A stretch of DNA of 64,000 nucleotides from Hydrogenovibrio halophilus DSM 15072 (GCF_000384235.1 NZ_KB913033.1:1433164-1497163); one strand, 5' to 3'. Positions 51,167-60,713 are shown, counted from the first letter of the stretch. Notes: a model not told the origin generated them from the sequence alone. Program-made: numbers and translations.

Positions 51167-52819
51167 TTACTTCCCCCGCCAGGCGATCACAGCGCCTGCG
51201 GCGATCAGCGCCCAGTGCAGCCATTCGGCTTGGGTGTAGGCGTTGGGCTGGAGCTGGTGGCCGAACAGGGCGGGGACGAGGCCGGCCAGAATCAGGGCGC
51301 TGCCAAGCCAGCGCTGGCGTTGTTGGCGGGCCTGTCTGGCCAGTTGTTTTTCCAGGTTGGCAAGCCGCTGGGATTGCCCGGCGAAATCGGCGTGTGACAG
51401 CGCCTGCAGACTGTTGTGGACCAGGCCTGGTAAATTTGGGGCCTGTTCGATCCAGTAGGGCAGGTTGCGGCGACTGCTTTTGATCAGGCTTTTTAAGCCG
51501 ACGCGTTCCTGCATCCAGTCTTCCAGAAACGGTTTGGCGGTGTCCCACAGGTCCAGTTCGTCGTCCAGCTGTCGGCCCAGACCTTCGATGTTGAGCAGGG
51601 TTTTCTGCAGCAACACCAGTTGCGGCTGCACTTCCATGCCAAAGCGTCGGGCGGTCTGGAACAGGCGCATCAGAAACAAACCAAAAGAAATCTCTTTCAA
51701 GGGGCGGTCCCAGATGGGTTCGCACACAGAGCGGATCGCCGATTCGAGTTCGTTCACCCGCGTGTCGGCGGGCACCCAGCCGGATTCAATGTGCAGTTCC
51801 GAGACTTTCAAATAATCGCGATTGAAAAAGGCGAGAAAGTTTTCGGCCAGATAGCGCTGGTCTTCGGGAGTGAGGGTGCCCATGATGCCGAAATCAATCG
51901 CGGCATAGCGCCCGTCCGGCAACACGAAAATATTGCCGGGGTGCATGTCGGCGTGGAAAAAGTTGTGTTTGAACACCTGGGTGAAAAAGATGCTCACGCC
52001 TTTGGCGGACAGATCCGTCAAGTCGATGCCGTCGGCCTGAAGCTGCTCGATGTCGCTGATGCGGGTGCCGTGGATGCGCTCCATGGTCATAATGTTGTCG
52101 TGGGTGTGTGACCAGTAAATTTCGGGCACATAAAGCCAGTCCGAGCCGTCAAAGTTGCGTTTGAGCTGGGTGGCGTTGGCCGCTTCGCGCATCATGTCCA
52201 GTTCGTCGAGAATGGTTTTTTCAAATTCCTCGACCACTTCCACCGGATGCAGACGGCGGCTGTCTTTGATCGCGGCCTGCAACAGCGCCGCCAGGCTTTT
52301 CATGATCGCCACGTCCTGCTTGATCACGGGCAGAATGTCGGGGCGCACCACCTTGACCACCACGTCCGAGCCGTCCGGCAGGGTGGCGGCATGCACCTGG
52401 GCGATGGAGGCCGACGCCATCGGCACCGGATTGAAGCTGGCAAAGGCCTCGGAAATCGGTTGTTTCAGGCCGTCTTCGATGATTTTGAGCGAGGTCTGTT
52501 CGTCAAACGGCGGACAGTCGTCCTGAAGTTTTCGTAATTCCGTGGCAATGTCGTCGGGCAGCAGATCCTTGCGCGTCGACAGAGCCTGTCCCATTTTGAT
52601 GAAAATCGGCCCCAAATCTTCGAGCGCCTGACGGATGCGCACGCCACGTCCGCCCGAGTGGGGTGTGCGCCAGTTCCAGGGCAGGAGTTTGTTGAGCCAT
52701 ATCAGCCAGGCGTATTTGGTGTGTGCGAGCACCAGCCGATCAATCTGATAATGGGTCAGCACCCGATTGATTCGGATCATGCGTAGAAGTTGGTGCAGGC
52801 GTTGTTTGAGTGCGTTCAT
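51167..52819 (-). CDS. ubiB: Ubiquinone biosynthesis ATPase-like kinase UbiB
   Basis: 550 residues, ABC1/ADCK/UbiB atypical kinase fold. KxGQ motif FIKMGQALSTRKDLLP, A-rich loop VPMASASIAQVHAA, invariant Lys in VVVKVVRP, ExD in FEKTILDELDMMREAANA, catalytic HADMHPGNIFV and DFGIMG. Two C-terminal TM helices anchor it (about 500-545). Needed for the ubiquinone complex. A palindrome on the opposite strand at 51420 encodes LPGLVH. Third gene of ubiE-ubiJ-ubiB. Confidence 0.96.
   Translation of the reverse strand: MNALKQRLHQLLRMIRINRVLTHYQIDRLVLAHTKYAWLIWLNKLLPWNWRTPHSGGRGVRIRQALEDLGPIFIKMGQALSTRKDLLPDDIATELRKLQDDCPPFDEQTSLKIIEDGLKQPISEAFASFNPVPMASASIAQVHAATLPDGSDVVVKVVRPDILPVIKQDVAIMKSLAALLQAAIKDSRRLHPVEVVEEFEKTILDELDMMREAANATQLKRNFDGSDWLYVPEIYWSHTHDNIMTMERIHGTRISDIEQLQADGIDLTDLSAKGVSIFFTQVFKHNFFHADMHPGNIFVLPDGRYAAIDFGIMGTLTPEDQRYLAENFLAFFNRDYLKVSELHIESGWVPADTRVNELESAIRSVCEPIWDRPLKEISFGLFLMRLFQTARRFGMEVQPQLVLLQKTLLNIEGLGRQLDDELDLWDTAKPFLEDWMQERVGLKSLIKSSRRNLPYWIEQAPNLPGLVHNSLQALSHADFAGQSQRLANLEKQLARQARQQRQRWLGSALILAGLVPALFGHQLQPNAYTQAEWLHWALIAAGAVIAWRGK
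51420..51431. repeat. ACCAGGCCTGGT palindrome inside ubiB
   Basis: Exact core, read L-P-G-L-V-H in the ubiB frame. Confidence 0.95.
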
Positions 52820-52847
52820 GGAAGACCGGTGTTTGTGGGGTTGGCAA

Positions 52848-53531
52848 TCAGGGGTTCAGGTGCGGTTGCATTTGCTGGCTCATCAGCCTTTCAATGCGGT
52901 GGGTCAGCGCTTCCACCCGTGCTTCGGTGTCGGCAACGTCGCGTTCAAAACGCGCAATCTCGTGGCGCTGCGGCAGCAGTTTCAGTTCAAATTGCAGGTA
53001 TTCGCGCAAGGTGGTCCAGGCTTTTTCCTGCAGATTTTGCGCTTCGCGTTTCAGGCCGCGTACCGCTTCACCGGTCTGGAAGGCCACCATGTCGCCGGTG
53101 AGTCTGGACAACTGCTCTTCCCAGTCGATGTCGATGGTTTTCAGCGCATGCAGAAACGCCTCGCCCAATGCCTGATCGCCTTTGACGCTTTCGGCGGAAG
53201 GGCCTTGTTGCAGCCAGTCGAACAGATTGGCATGCAGGTGGGCATCGGCTTCGCCAATCAGATGGGTTTGCACCACAAATTCGCCCGCCGGGTTTTCGTC
53301 CGCGCGGTGATCGGGGTTGGGGTGAAACACCCAGAACACCGACAGGCTCACGTCCTTGAACGAGGTTTGCACCACCTTGTCGGCGCAAGGCAAAAACGCT
53401 TCGCCCTGAAGGCTGTCCATCGCAATCGCCTGATTGATCAGGGTTTGCAACAGCTCGGCCAGGGCCGTTTTGACCAGGCCTGGTGGGGTTTTGAGGGATG
53501 TGTCTCTGTGCGTGTCTGAGTGGTCCGTCAT
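52848..53531 (-). CDS. ubiJ: Ubiquinone biosynthesis accessory factor UbiJ
   Basis: 227 residues from the ATG at 53531. SCP2-like lipid-binding N-terminal domain (LLQTLINQAIAMDSLQGEAF ... VQTSFKDVSLSVFWVF), then AEQ-like amphipathic helices and a C-terminal coiled coil (RFERDVADTEARVEALTHRIERL). Scaffolds the late ubiquinone steps. Located between ubiE and ubiB as in most gammaproteobacteria. A palindrome near the N-terminus encodes PPGLVK. Confidence 0.85.
   Translation of the reverse strand: MTDHSDTHRDTSLKTPPGLVKTALAELLQTLINQAIAMDSLQGEAFLPCADKVVQTSFKDVSLSVFWVFHPNPDHRADENPAGEFVVQTHLIGEADAHLHANLFDWLQQGPSAESVKGDQALGEAFLHALKTIDIDWEEQLSRLTGDMVAFQTGEAVRGLKREAQNLQEKAWTTLREYLQFELKLLPQRHEIARFERDVADTEARVEALTHRIERLMSQQMQPHLNP
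53473..53484. repeat. ACCAGGCCTGGT palindrome inside ubiJ
   Basis: Exact core near the ubiJ start, read P-P-G-L-V-K. Confidence 0.95.
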
Positions 53532-53560
53532 TTCTGCCTCCAGGCCGTTCCGGCGTTGCA

Positions 53561-54313
53561 TCAATACTTCCAGCCGCGGTGCAGGGCGACGATGCCTTGC
53601 GACATGTTCAGGTAGTCGGCCTGGTCAAACCCGGCGTCCAGCATCATCTGTTTGAGCGTTTCCTGATCCGGGTGCATCCGAATCGACTCGGCCAGATAGC
53701 GGTAGCTGTCTTCGTCGTTGGCGATCCATTTGCCCATTTTCGGCAGCAGGCTGAACGAATAAAAGTCGTAGGCTTTCGCCATCAGCGGCTGCGAGACTTT
53801 GGAAAACTCCAGGATCATCGCCATGCCGCCGGGTTTGAGTACGCGTGCCATTTCCGCCAGCGCCTGGTCTTTGTTGGTGACGTTGCGCAACCCAAACGAC
53901 ATGGTGACCAGATCAAAGGTGTTGTCGGGAAACGTCAGCGCTTCGGCATTGGCCAGGGTGTAATCGACGTTGCCGACCACGCCCGCATCGGTCAGGCGTT
54001 CGCGCCCGACGCGCACCATGTTTTCGTTGATGTCGGCCAGCACCACCTGACCGTTTGGCCCCACGCGTTTGGCAAAAGCACGGGTCAGATCGCCGGTGCC
54101 ACCCGCCAGATCCAGCACCTTGTGACCGGGGCGAATGCCGGACAGTTCAATCGCATGGCGCTTCCACAAACGGTGAACCCCCAGCGACATCACATCGTTC
54201 ATCAGGTCGTAATTGTCGGCGACCGAATCAAACACGCCTTTGACCTTTTTGACCTTCTCGTCAAGCGGCACTTTGTTAAAGCCAAAATCGGTGGTGCGGT
54301 TGTCTGTGTTCAT
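53561..54313 (-). CDS. ubiE: Ubiquinone/menaquinone methyltransferase UbiE
   Basis: 250 residues. C-methylates demethoxyubiquinol (and demethylmenaquinol). Class I methyltransferase: [29 protein letters not shown] site [43 protein letters not shown] palindrome ends eight bases before its ATG, occupying the ribosome-binding region. First gene of ubiE-ubiJ-ubiB, 18 bp after the DUF971 gene. Confidence 0.97.
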   Translation of the reverse strand: MNTDNRTTDFGFNKVPLDEKVKKVKGVFDSVADNYDLMNDVMSLGVHRLWKRHAIELSGIRPGHKVLDLAGGTGDLTRAFAKRVGPNGQVVLADINENMVRVGRERLTDAGVVGNVDYTLANAEALTFPDNTFDLVTMSFGLRNVTNKDQALAEMARVLKPGGMAMILEFSKVSQPLMAKAYDFYSFSLLPKMGKWIANDEDSYRYLAESIRMHPDQETLKQMMLDAGFDQADYLNMSQGIVALHRGWKY

Positions 54314-54320
54314 AAAAGTT

Positions 54321-54332
54321 ACCAGGCCTGGT
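54321..54332. repeat. ACCAGGCCTGGT palindrome between DUF971 and ubiE
   Basis: Exact core touching the DUF971 stop codon and eight bases before the ubiE start. Confidence 0.95.
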
Positions 54333-54718
54333 TAAATGTATTGTTGCGGATCGGTTTGAATGTCCGGGTGTTTGTGTCCGGCTTTGAGCAGGCGCTCAAG
54401 GTATTCCTGCCAGTATTGATCATAATGTTTGCCCAGATCGTAGAGCCGTTCCCAGGTGTAGATGCCGGTGTCGTGACCGTCGTCGAAATGCAGTTTGATC
54501 GCGTAATTGCCGACCGGTGTGATCTCGTCGATATTGACGTTCTGTTTGCCGATCTGCAACACTTCCTGCCCCGGCCCGTGTCCGGTGACCTCGGCCGATT
54601 GTGAATAGACCCGCAGGTATTCGCACGGCAGCTCAAAGGTTTCGCCCGTGTCAAAGGCAATCGCCAGCAAACGCGATTTCTGGCGTAATTTGATGTCGGT
54701 CGGTTGTGGCTGTGGCAT
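54332..54718 (-). CDS. DUF971 (GBBH-like N-terminal) protein
   Basis: 128 residues from the ATG at 54718. The DUF971 domain spans KLRQKSRLLAIAFDTGETFELPCEYLRVYSQSAEV and ITPVGNYAIKLHFDDGHDTGIYTWERLYDLG, then a basic tail. Related to the N-terminal domain of gamma-butyrobetaine hydroxylase; in bacteria it is often linked to ubi or iron-sulfur genes. Commonly sits before ubiE in Proteobacteria. Role not established. Confidence 0.88.
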   Translation of the reverse strand: MPQPQPTDIKLRQKSRLLAIAFDTGETFELPCEYLRVYSQSAEVTGHGPGQEVLQIGKQNVNIDEITPVGNYAIKLHFDDGHDTGIYTWERLYDLGKHYDQYWQEYLERLLKAGHKHPDIQTDPQQYI

Positions 54719-54764
54719 AAAACCTCTTTGACTCCATGTCATTCTGATCCAGTCATTGTCATCC

Positions 54765-54862
54765 CGACCGCTTCCTCTGTCATCCCGACCGAAGCGGAGG
54801 GATCTTTGGAATCCTGCTCCGTCTTTAGAGACCCTTCGGCTTCGCTCAGGGTGACAGTTTCA
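54765..54862. repeat. Dispersed intergenic repeat downstream of hslU
   Basis: A GTCATCCCGACCGAAGCGG unit (54778-54797) followed by GACCCTTCGGCTTCGCTCAG (54830-54849), with the order and spacing of 555-630. The halves can pair as a large hairpin. Confidence 0.75.
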
Positions 54863-54921
54863 TGGTCAGGGTGACAGCTTCCGCCGTTTTTCCGGTTTCA
54901 ATCGCATCGTCTTTGACCCGA

Positions 54922-56253
54922 TTACAGAATGTATTGCGACAGGTCCTGATCCTGCGCCAGATCGCTCAGGCGCTCGTTGACAAAATCGGCGTCGATGTTG
55001 ATGGTTTCGCCCTGACGATCCGGGGCGCTGTAGGAAATCTCTTCCAGCAGATGCTCCATCACCGTGTGCAGGCGGCGAGCGCCGATGTTTTCAGTGGCTT
55101 CGTTGACATCAAAGGCGATTTCGGCCAGACGCTTGATGCCGTCTTCGGCAAAGGTCAGGGTCACGCCTTCGGTGGCCAGCAGGGCTTCGGCCTGCTTGGT
55201 CAGAGCGGCCTTGGGTTCGGTCAGAATGCGCACAAAATCGTCCACCACCAGGGATTTCAGTTCCACCCGAATGGGCAGACGCCCCTGCAACTCCGGAATC
55301 AAATCCGAAGGCTTGGACAAATGAAACGCACCGGAGGCGATAAACAGGATGTGGTCGGTTTTGATCATGCCGTGTTTGGTGGAAACGCTGGAGCCTTCGA
55401 TCAACGGCAACAGATCGCGCTGCACGCCTTCGCGTGAGACATCGCCGCCGCCCGCATCCTGGCGCTTGGCCACCTTGTCGATTTCGTCGATGAAGACGAT
55501 CCCGTTCTGCTCGACGCTTTCAATCGCTTTGGCTTTGAGGTCTTCCTGGTCGATCAGGCGCTGGGCTTCGTCTTCGATCAGATGTTTGAACGCCAGCTTG
55601 ATCGGCAGTTTGCGCTTGTTTTTCTTGCTGCGGTTCAGGCCTTCGAACATGTCCTGCAGCTGGTTGGTCATTTCTTCCATGCCCGGCGCGCCCATGATTT
55701 CCACATTCGGCGGGGTGGCCGACACTTCGATTTCGATTTCCTTGTCGTCCAGATCGCCTTCGCGCAGACGTTTGCGGAATTTCTGGCGGGTTTCGGACAT
55801 GTTGTCGTGACTCTGATCTTCGTAGCCGCGGGCCGGTGGCAGCAGAATGTCGAGAATTTTTTCTTCGGCGGCGTCTTCGGCCTGACGCTGTACCGATTCC
55901 ATGGCCTGTTCGCGTTGCAGCTTGATCGCGTTTTCGGCCAGATCCTTGATAATGGAATCGACTTCGCGGCCGACATAGCCCACTTCGGTGTATTTGGTGG
56001 CTTCGACTTTGATGAACGGGGCATTGGCCAGTTTGGCCAGACGCCGCGCGATTTCGGTTTTGCCCACGCCGGTGGGGCCGATCATCAGAATGTTTTTGGG
56101 CGTCACTTCCGGACGCAGGTCATCGCTCAGTTGTGAACGGCGCCAGCGGTTGCGCAGGGCAATGGCGACCGATTTTTTGGCCTCGTTCTGGCCGACAATG
56201 TAGTTGTCCAGTTCGTGTACGATTTCTTTGGGCGTCATAATCGACTTGCTCAT
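54922..56253 (-). CDS. hslU: HslU ATPase subunit of the HslUV protease
   Basis: 443 residues from the ATG at 56253; GAACGGC-type sequence lies upstream. AAA+ unfoldase that feeds HslV. Walker [10 protein letters not shown] (59-67), pore motif [15 protein letters not shown]-domain about 110-240, Walker [10 protein letters not shown], sensor regions and the C-terminal ...LSQYIL tail that docks on HslV. It faces away from dapF and is 2.6 kb from hslV, which is unusual because the two genes normally adjoin. Confidence 0.97.
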   Translation of the reverse strand: MSKSIMTPKEIVHELDNYIVGQNEAKKSVAIALRNRWRRSQLSDDLRPEVTPKNILMIGPTGVGKTEIARRLAKLANAPFIKVEATKYTEVGYVGREVDSIIKDLAENAIKLQREQAMESVQRQAEDAAEEKILDILLPPARGYEDQSHDNMSETRQKFRKRLREGDLDDKEIEIEVSATPPNVEIMGAPGMEEMTNQLQDMFEGLNRSKKNKRKLPIKLAFKHLIEDEAQRLIDQEDLKAKAIESVEQNGIVFIDEIDKVAKRQDAGGGDVSREGVQRDLLPLIEGSSVSTKHGMIKTDHILFIASGAFHLSKPSDLIPELQGRLPIRVELKSLVVDDFVRILTEPKAALTKQAEALLATEGVTLTFAEDGIKRLAEIAFDVNEATENIGARRLHTVMEHLLEEISYSAPDRQGETINIDADFVNERLSDLAQDQDLSQYIL

Positions 56254-56321
56254 GCCGTTCCTTTTGCCATTTTTATCAGTATGAATTTGGTTTATTATAA
56301 TGGAGTTTGCTTTTAAAAAAT

Positions 56322-57236
56322 ATGGATAGGAGTCCCAAGTTGCCAATGTCGTCCGCGCCCGGTGAGTCGTTGCCGTTTCGTAAAATGCAAGGGTTGGGCA
56401 ATGACTTTATGGTCATTGACGCCACCCAAACCGATCCCGGGATCCGCACCGAGGAAATCCAGGCCTGGTCAAACCGGCATTTTGGTGTGGGGTTCGATCA
56501 GCTTCTGATGGTCGAGACCACCGACACCCCGAATGTGGATTTCCGCTATCGCATTTTCAATGCCGATGGGTCAGAAGTGCAGCAATGCGGCAATGGCGCG
56601 CGCTGTTTTGCCCGCTTTGTGGTGGATCAGGGACTGACCGACAAGCGGGAAATCACCGTGGAAACCGCCTCGGGGGTGATTGTGCTCACGGTGCGCGACG
56701 ATGGCTGGGTGCGGGTGAACATGGGGCAGCCCCGTTTTGCCCCTCAGGCCCTGCCGTTTGACGCCGAGGCCGAGCAGTCGGTGTATGAGCTGGCGCTGGA
56801 AGACGCCGATGTGACGATTGGCGCGGTATCGATCGGCAACCCGCATGCGCTGGTGTTGGTGGAAGACGTCGATGCCGCGCTGGTGGCCGAATGGGGACCA
56901 CAGATCGAAGGCCATTCGCGCTTTCCCGAGCGAGTGAACGTGGGCTTTGCCGAGGTGGTGGACGCGCAGACGCTGCGATTGCGTGTGTACGAGCGTGGCT
57001 CCGGCGAAACGCTGGCGTGCGGCACCGGGGCCTGTGCGGCCATGGTGATTCTCAAACGCTGGGATCGGGTCGATGCCAAGGTAACGGTGCAACTGAAAGG
57101 CGGGCCTTTGCAGATTGAATGGTCGGGTGAGGAAAGTGATCCGGTCTGGATGACCGGTCCGGCCGACAATGTGTTCGATGGTGCGATTCCCCGGCAGCGC
57201 CGTCAGACAGGAGGCGCGCATGTCGAGTCTGATTAA
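56322..57236 (+). CDS. dapF: Diaminopimelate epimerase
   Basis: About 304 residues. Interconverts LL- and meso-diaminopimelate for lysine and peptidoglycan. Two-cysteine mechanism intact: [14 protein letters not shown] and [27 protein letters not shown] at the N-terminus is typical. Start at 56322 or 56346. A one-mismatch palindrome (56458) encodes EIQAWSN. The next gene overlaps its end by 17 bases. Divergent from hslU. Confidence 0.96.
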   Translation: MDRSPKLPMSSAPGESLPFRKMQGLGNDFMVIDATQTDPGIRTEEIQAWSNRHFGVGFDQLLMVETTDTPNVDFRYRIFNADGSEVQQCGNGARCFARFVVDQGLTDKREITVETASGVIVLTVRDDGWVRVNMGQPRFAPQALPFDAEAEQSVYELALEDADVTIGAVSIGNPHALVLVEDVDAALVAEWGPQIEGHSRFPERVNVGFAEVVDAQTLRLRVYERGSGETLACGTGACAAMVILKRWDRVDAKVTVQLKGGPLQIEWSGEESDPVWMTGPADNVFDGAIPRQRRQTGGAHVESD

Positions 57237-57894
57237 CGATCTGCACGCTGAGGACGTGGCCGAATACCTCAATCACAACCGTCAGTTTTTTCATGTGTTC
57301 CCGAGTCTGTTGGGGGAACTCAGCATTCCGCACCCCAAAACCGGGGAGGAAATTTCCCTGCTGGAACGTCAGGTGCATCATCTGCGTCACCAGCGAGACC
57401 AATTGCAGACCGAAGTGGCCACCCTGAAAGACGTGGCCGGAGAAAACGGCCAGTTATTGCACAAGGTGTACGAATTGTCGTATCGCTTGCTGGCTGCAAA
57501 CACCGATGCCGAAGCGGTCAGTGAGATTTACACCGCCATGAAAGAGGTGTTTGAGGTGGAAGCCATGACCCTGGTCAGCTGGGAAATGCCCAAAGCGCTG
57601 GTGCCGGGATTGCATCAGCTGGGCCTGTCGCAACAGTGGTCACAGAGCCTGAAAAACGCGTTGCAGCCGGGCGAGCCCAAATGCGGGTTTCTGGAAAGCG
57701 GCTGGCAGGAAGGCCTGTTTCAAACCGATCTACCCATGCAGACGGTGTGCATTATGCCGTTGGGGCAGTCGCGGGTTTGGGGGGCGCTGGCATTGGGGGC
57801 GAGCAACGAACGCTTTCATCCCGAATTGGGCACCTATTTTCTGAATGTGATGGGGCAGATGATTTCGGCCCGGCTGGCGAGGCTGTTTGCCTGA
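57220..57894 (+). CDS. DUF484 family protein
   Basis: 224 residues; ACAGGAGGCGCGC precedes the ATG at 57220. DUF484 layout: DVAEYLNHNRQFFHVFPSLLGELSIPHPKTGEEISLLERQVHHLRHQ, a coiled coil, then a GAF-like domain (DAEAVSEIYTAMKEVFEVEAMTLVSWE...VCIMPLGQSRVWGALALGA). It lies between dapF and xerC, its standard place. Function undefined. The stop overlaps xerC (TGATG). Confidence 0.9.
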   Translation: MSSLINDLHAEDVAEYLNHNRQFFHVFPSLLGELSIPHPKTGEEISLLERQVHHLRHQRDQLQTEVATLKDVAGENGQLLHKVYELSYRLLAANTDAEAVSEIYTAMKEVFEVEAMTLVSWEMPKALVPGLHQLGLSQQWSQSLKNALQPGEPKCGFLESGWQEGLFQTDLPMQTVCIMPLGQSRVWGALALGASNERFHPELGTYFLNVMGQMISARLARLFA

Positions 57895-58865
57895 TGCGGG
57901 GCGATGCGTGGTCGGCGTTTTCGGCCGTCAGTATTCGCAAAGGGCAGTCGCCCCTAACGCGCCAGAACTATGCCCGTGACCTGACCGCCTTTGTGCGTTT
58001 TTATCTGGCCTATCATGGACAGCCTTTGCCGCAAGCCCCGGCGCAGGACGCGCAAGGCAAAATGGACCAGGTCTGGTTGTTACAGACCTTTGGCGACTGG
58101 GCGCAAGTGACGGCCACCGACGTTCAGGCCTTTGTGGCCGAACGCATGACCCGTGGCATCAGCGCCCGCACGGTGGCGCGGCAGCTTTCGGCCTTGCGTG
58201 CTTTTTACCGGTTTCTGCTGGACCAAACCATTGTTACCCACAACCCCGCCGCCGACGTCAAAGCCCCCAAACAACCCAAGCCGCTGCCCAAAAGTCTGGA
58301 TGTGGATCGCACCGGTCAGCTGCTGGATCAGCCTCTGGAAACCTGGCAGGACGTGCGCAATCAGGCCATTTTCGAATTGCTGTATTCGTCGGGTTTGCGT
58401 CTGGCCGAATGCGCGGCGCTGGATTTGCAGGGCGTGCTGGACAGGCTGGAAGAAGGGCTGCTGGAAGTGAACGCAGGCAAAGGCAATAAGGACCGTCTGG
58501 TGCCGGTGGGGGAAAAAGCGATTCAGGCTATCCGCCAATGGCTGGCGATCCGCGCCGATTACGCCAAACCGGATGAAACCGCGTTGTTTGTGAACCGTTT
58601 TGGCGGGCGTTTGCACGCGCGCTCGATTCAACAGCAACTGAACCAGCGTGCGCAGAAATCGGGGCTGCCGATGTCGGTTTCGCCCCACCGATTGCGCCAT
58701 GCCTGCGCGACCCATGTGTTAGAATCCAGTGGCGATTTGCGCGCCGTGCAGGACCTGTTGGGCCATGCCAATCTGAGCACCACTCAGATATATACCCAGC
58801 TGGACATGCAGCACCTGACCAAGGTGTATGACCGGGCCCACCCGCGCAGCAAAAAACCGAATTGA
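57894..58865 (+). CDS. xerC: Tyrosine recombinase XerC
   Basis: 323 residues. With XerD resolves chromosome dimers at dif. The N-terminal SAM-like domain (SPLTRQNYARDLTAFVRFYLAYHG) precedes the catalytic domain with all residues present: R in YSSGLRLAECAAL, K in GKGNKDRLVP, HxxR in SPHRLRHACATH, H in LLGHANLSTTQ and nucleophile Y in IYTQLD. The start at 57894 overlaps DUF484 by one base. A near-palindrome at 58066 encodes DQVWL in a long interdomain insertion. Confidence 0.95.
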   Translation: MRGDAWSAFSAVSIRKGQSPLTRQNYARDLTAFVRFYLAYHGQPLPQAPAQDAQGKMDQVWLLQTFGDWAQVTATDVQAFVAERMTRGISARTVARQLSALRAFYRFLLDQTIVTHNPAADVKAPKQPKPLPKSLDVDRTGQLLDQPLETWQDVRNQAIFELLYSSGLRLAECAALDLQGVLDRLEEGLLEVNAGKGNKDRLVPVGEKAIQAIRQWLAIRADYAKPDETALFVNRFGGRLHARSIQQQLNQRAQKSGLPMSVSPHRLRHACATHVLESSGDLRAVQDLLGHANLSTTQIYTQLDMQHLTKVYDRAHPRSKKPN

Positions 58866-58883
58866 TTGAAAGTTGAGGCGATT

Positions 58884-59453
58884 ATGAGCGAACACACCGA
58901 TGCCAACACCTTTTACGGCACCACCATTTTATGCGCCAAACGCGGAGACCAGATGGTCATCGGCGGCGATGGGCAGGTGACACTGGGCCATGTGGTGATG
59001 AAAGGCAATGCCCGCAAAGTGCGCCGACTCTACCACGGCAAAATTCTGGCCGGTTTCGCCGGGGCCACCGCCGATGCGTTTACCTTGTTTGAGCGTTTTG
59101 AAGGCAAGTTGCAATCGCACAACGGGCAATTGATGCGCGCGGCGGTGGAAATGGCCAAAGACTGGCGCACCGACCGGGCCTTGCGCAAGCTGGAAGCGAT
59201 GATGCTGGTAGCCGACAACGACAACATGCTGCTGATTTCCGGCACCGGCGACGTGATCGAACCGGCGCATGACTTCATCGCCATCGGTTCCGGCGGCAGC
59301 TACGCCCATTCCGCCGCACAAGCCCTGATGGACAACACCGAACTGTGTGCCAGAGACGTGGTCGAAAAAGCGCTGAACATCGCCGGCGACCTGTGCATTT
59401 ACACCAACCACAACCTGACCATCGAAGTGCTCGATGGCGAATCGCATGAGTGA
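58884..59453 (+). CDS. hslV: HslV peptidase subunit
   Basis: 189 residues from the ATG at 58884 (TTGAGGCG upstream). Threonine protease core of HslUV. The catalytic Thr is T13 in [10 protein letters not shown], exposed after removal of a 12-residue propeptide, longer than usual. [33 protein letters not shown] and [12 protein letters not shown] are conserved. Last of dapF-DUF484-xerC-hslV; hslU is not downstream but divergent at 54922. Confidence 0.96.
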   Translation: MSEHTDANTFYGTTILCAKRGDQMVIGGDGQVTLGHVVMKGNARKVRRLYHGKILAGFAGATADAFTLFERFEGKLQSHNGQLMRAAVEMAKDWRTDRALRKLEAMMLVADNDNMLLISGTGDVIEPAHDFIAIGSGGSYAHSAAQALMDNTELCARDVVEKALNIAGDLCIYTNHNLTIEVLDGESHE

Positions 59454-59456
59454 GCC

Positions 59457-60041
59457 ATGAGTGCCGAATCTGAGAACCCTTTACTGACCGACACCGAATC
59501 CGGTTCCTGTGACCGCAAACGAAGCCGAGCCGAAAAAGGCTTTGAAGGCGTATTGTGGAACAGCCGTTTTGTGGTGTTGCTGGCCGTGATCGCCAGCTTG
59601 ATCATGGCGTTCGGCATTTTTTACATGACCAGCATCGACGTCTATTACACTCTGGCGCACCTGACCCATTATCACGAACTGGCGGGCGCAGACAGAGCCG
59701 AACTCAAGGCGCAAACCGTGGCGCATGTGGTCGGCGCGGTCGATGGGTTTCTGCTCGGTACCATCATGCTGATCTTTTCTCTTGGGCTGTACGAACTGTT
59801 TATCAACAAAATACAGGCCGCCGAAGGCCAAATGGGCGCCAGTCAGATACTGATCATCAACACGCTGGACGACCTGAAAAACAAGCTGGCCAAAGTCATT
59901 CTGCTGATCCTGATCGTGATGTTTTTCGAACAGGCCCTGTTCCTGAAACCCACCACACCGCTGGAACTGCTCTACTACTCACTGGCCATCGTCCTGATCG
60001 CACTGGCCCTCTACTTCTCGCAGAAAGCCTACAGTAAATAG
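59457..60041 (+). CDS. YqhA family (UPF0114) membrane protein
   Basis: 194 residues. A hydrophilic N-terminus (about 38 residues) precedes four TM helices: RFVVLLAVIASLIMAFGIFYM, HVVGAVDGFLLGTIMLIFSLGLYELFI, LAKVILLILIVMFFEQALFL and LYYSLAIVLIALALYF. The family motif VDGFLLG...GLYELFINKI is clear. Starts three bases after hslV, so perhaps co-transcribed. Function unknown. Confidence 0.9.
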   Translation: MSAESENPLLTDTESGSCDRKRSRAEKGFEGVLWNSRFVVLLAVIASLIMAFGIFYMTSIDVYYTLAHLTHYHELAGADRAELKAQTVAHVVGAVDGFLLGTIMLIFSLGLYELFINKIQAAEGQMGASQILIINTLDDLKNKLAKVILLILIVMFFEQALFLKPTTPLELLYYSLAIVLIALALYFSQKAYSK

Positions 60042-60057
60042 GCCCAAAACCCGACCC

Positions 60058-60083
60058 ACTTTTCACCAGGCCTGGTGAAAAGT
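60058..60083. repeat. ACCAGGCCTGGT palindrome between yqhA-like gene and csy4
   Basis: Core 60065-60076 with ACTTTTC/GAAAAGT arms, a perfect 26-bp palindrome in the gap between convergent genes. Nothing else is recognised in 60042-60152. Confidence 0.95.
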
Positions 60084-60152
60084 AAGGGAGGAATGTAACC
60101 GATGTGTGTGCGTAGACACCTATTGAGCAATATTTGTCGATCAGCGAGTTTT

Positions 60153-60701
60153 TTAATCAATCATCAATGGCAAAACGCATGTGTGCTTTTCTGAGTTAAG
60201 CCCATAGCTGTTTGGATTGCAATCGATCAAGTCAAAGTTTTCAATCACCTCTCTTTTTACAATCAAGCTAAAAGCCTGGTGGGTTGAGTGACTCTTGAGC
60301 ATAAAATAAGGCAGCTGTTGTTCCTCCGCTTGTTTGATGCGGGTAAACCGGGTTTTTTGTGTTCGGGATTTTCTTGATGAGATTCGGTACCGGCTGTTTT
60401 TGACCCCTTGTCCTAAGAAGTTTTCGGGGACTTTCTTTGGAAAAGAAAGGCGACCAAGGTTTTCGATCTCCATTTCATGCAATTGGCTTCCAAGAGCGAT
60501 CATGTCATCCATGGAGTTACCAAAAACACGAATGCACGTAAAGAGTGCCCTTGAAAAAGGAAGGTCAATGGCATAACGCCCTGCCTCTTTTTTAAAGCAT
60601 GAATGCAATTTGGTTAAAATTTTTGATGATTGGTGAGGAAAGCTTGCTGCGCCTTTGTCACCCGGTTTTACATCAATGTCGATATAAACGTTTGGTTTCA
60701 T
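60153..60701 (-). CDS. cas6f: Cas6f (Csy4) crRNA endonuclease
   Basis: 182 residues. Type I-F pre-crRNA processing enzyme that stays bound to the repeat hairpin. Catalytic His is H33 (ILTKLHSCF). The Arg/Lys-rich helix is 103-121 (SRYRISSRKSRTQKTRFTR). The C-terminal FMLKSHSTHQAFSLIV (about 133-148) aligns with the LRSQSTGQHFRLFI segment of Pseudomonas Csy4. Ends YGLNSEKHTCV. Follows csy3 by 12 bp. No array is visible on either side. Confidence 0.93.
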   Translation of the reverse strand: MKPNVYIDIDVKPGDKGAASFPHQSSKILTKLHSCFKKEAGRYAIDLPFSRALFTCIRVFGNSMDDMIALGSQLHEMEIENLGRLSFPKKVPENFLGQGVKNSRYRISSRKSRTQKTRFTRIKQAEEQQLPYFMLKSHSTHQAFSLIVKREVIENFDLIDCNPNSYGLNSEKHTCVLPLMID

Positions 60702-60713
60702 GGGACAGCTCCA

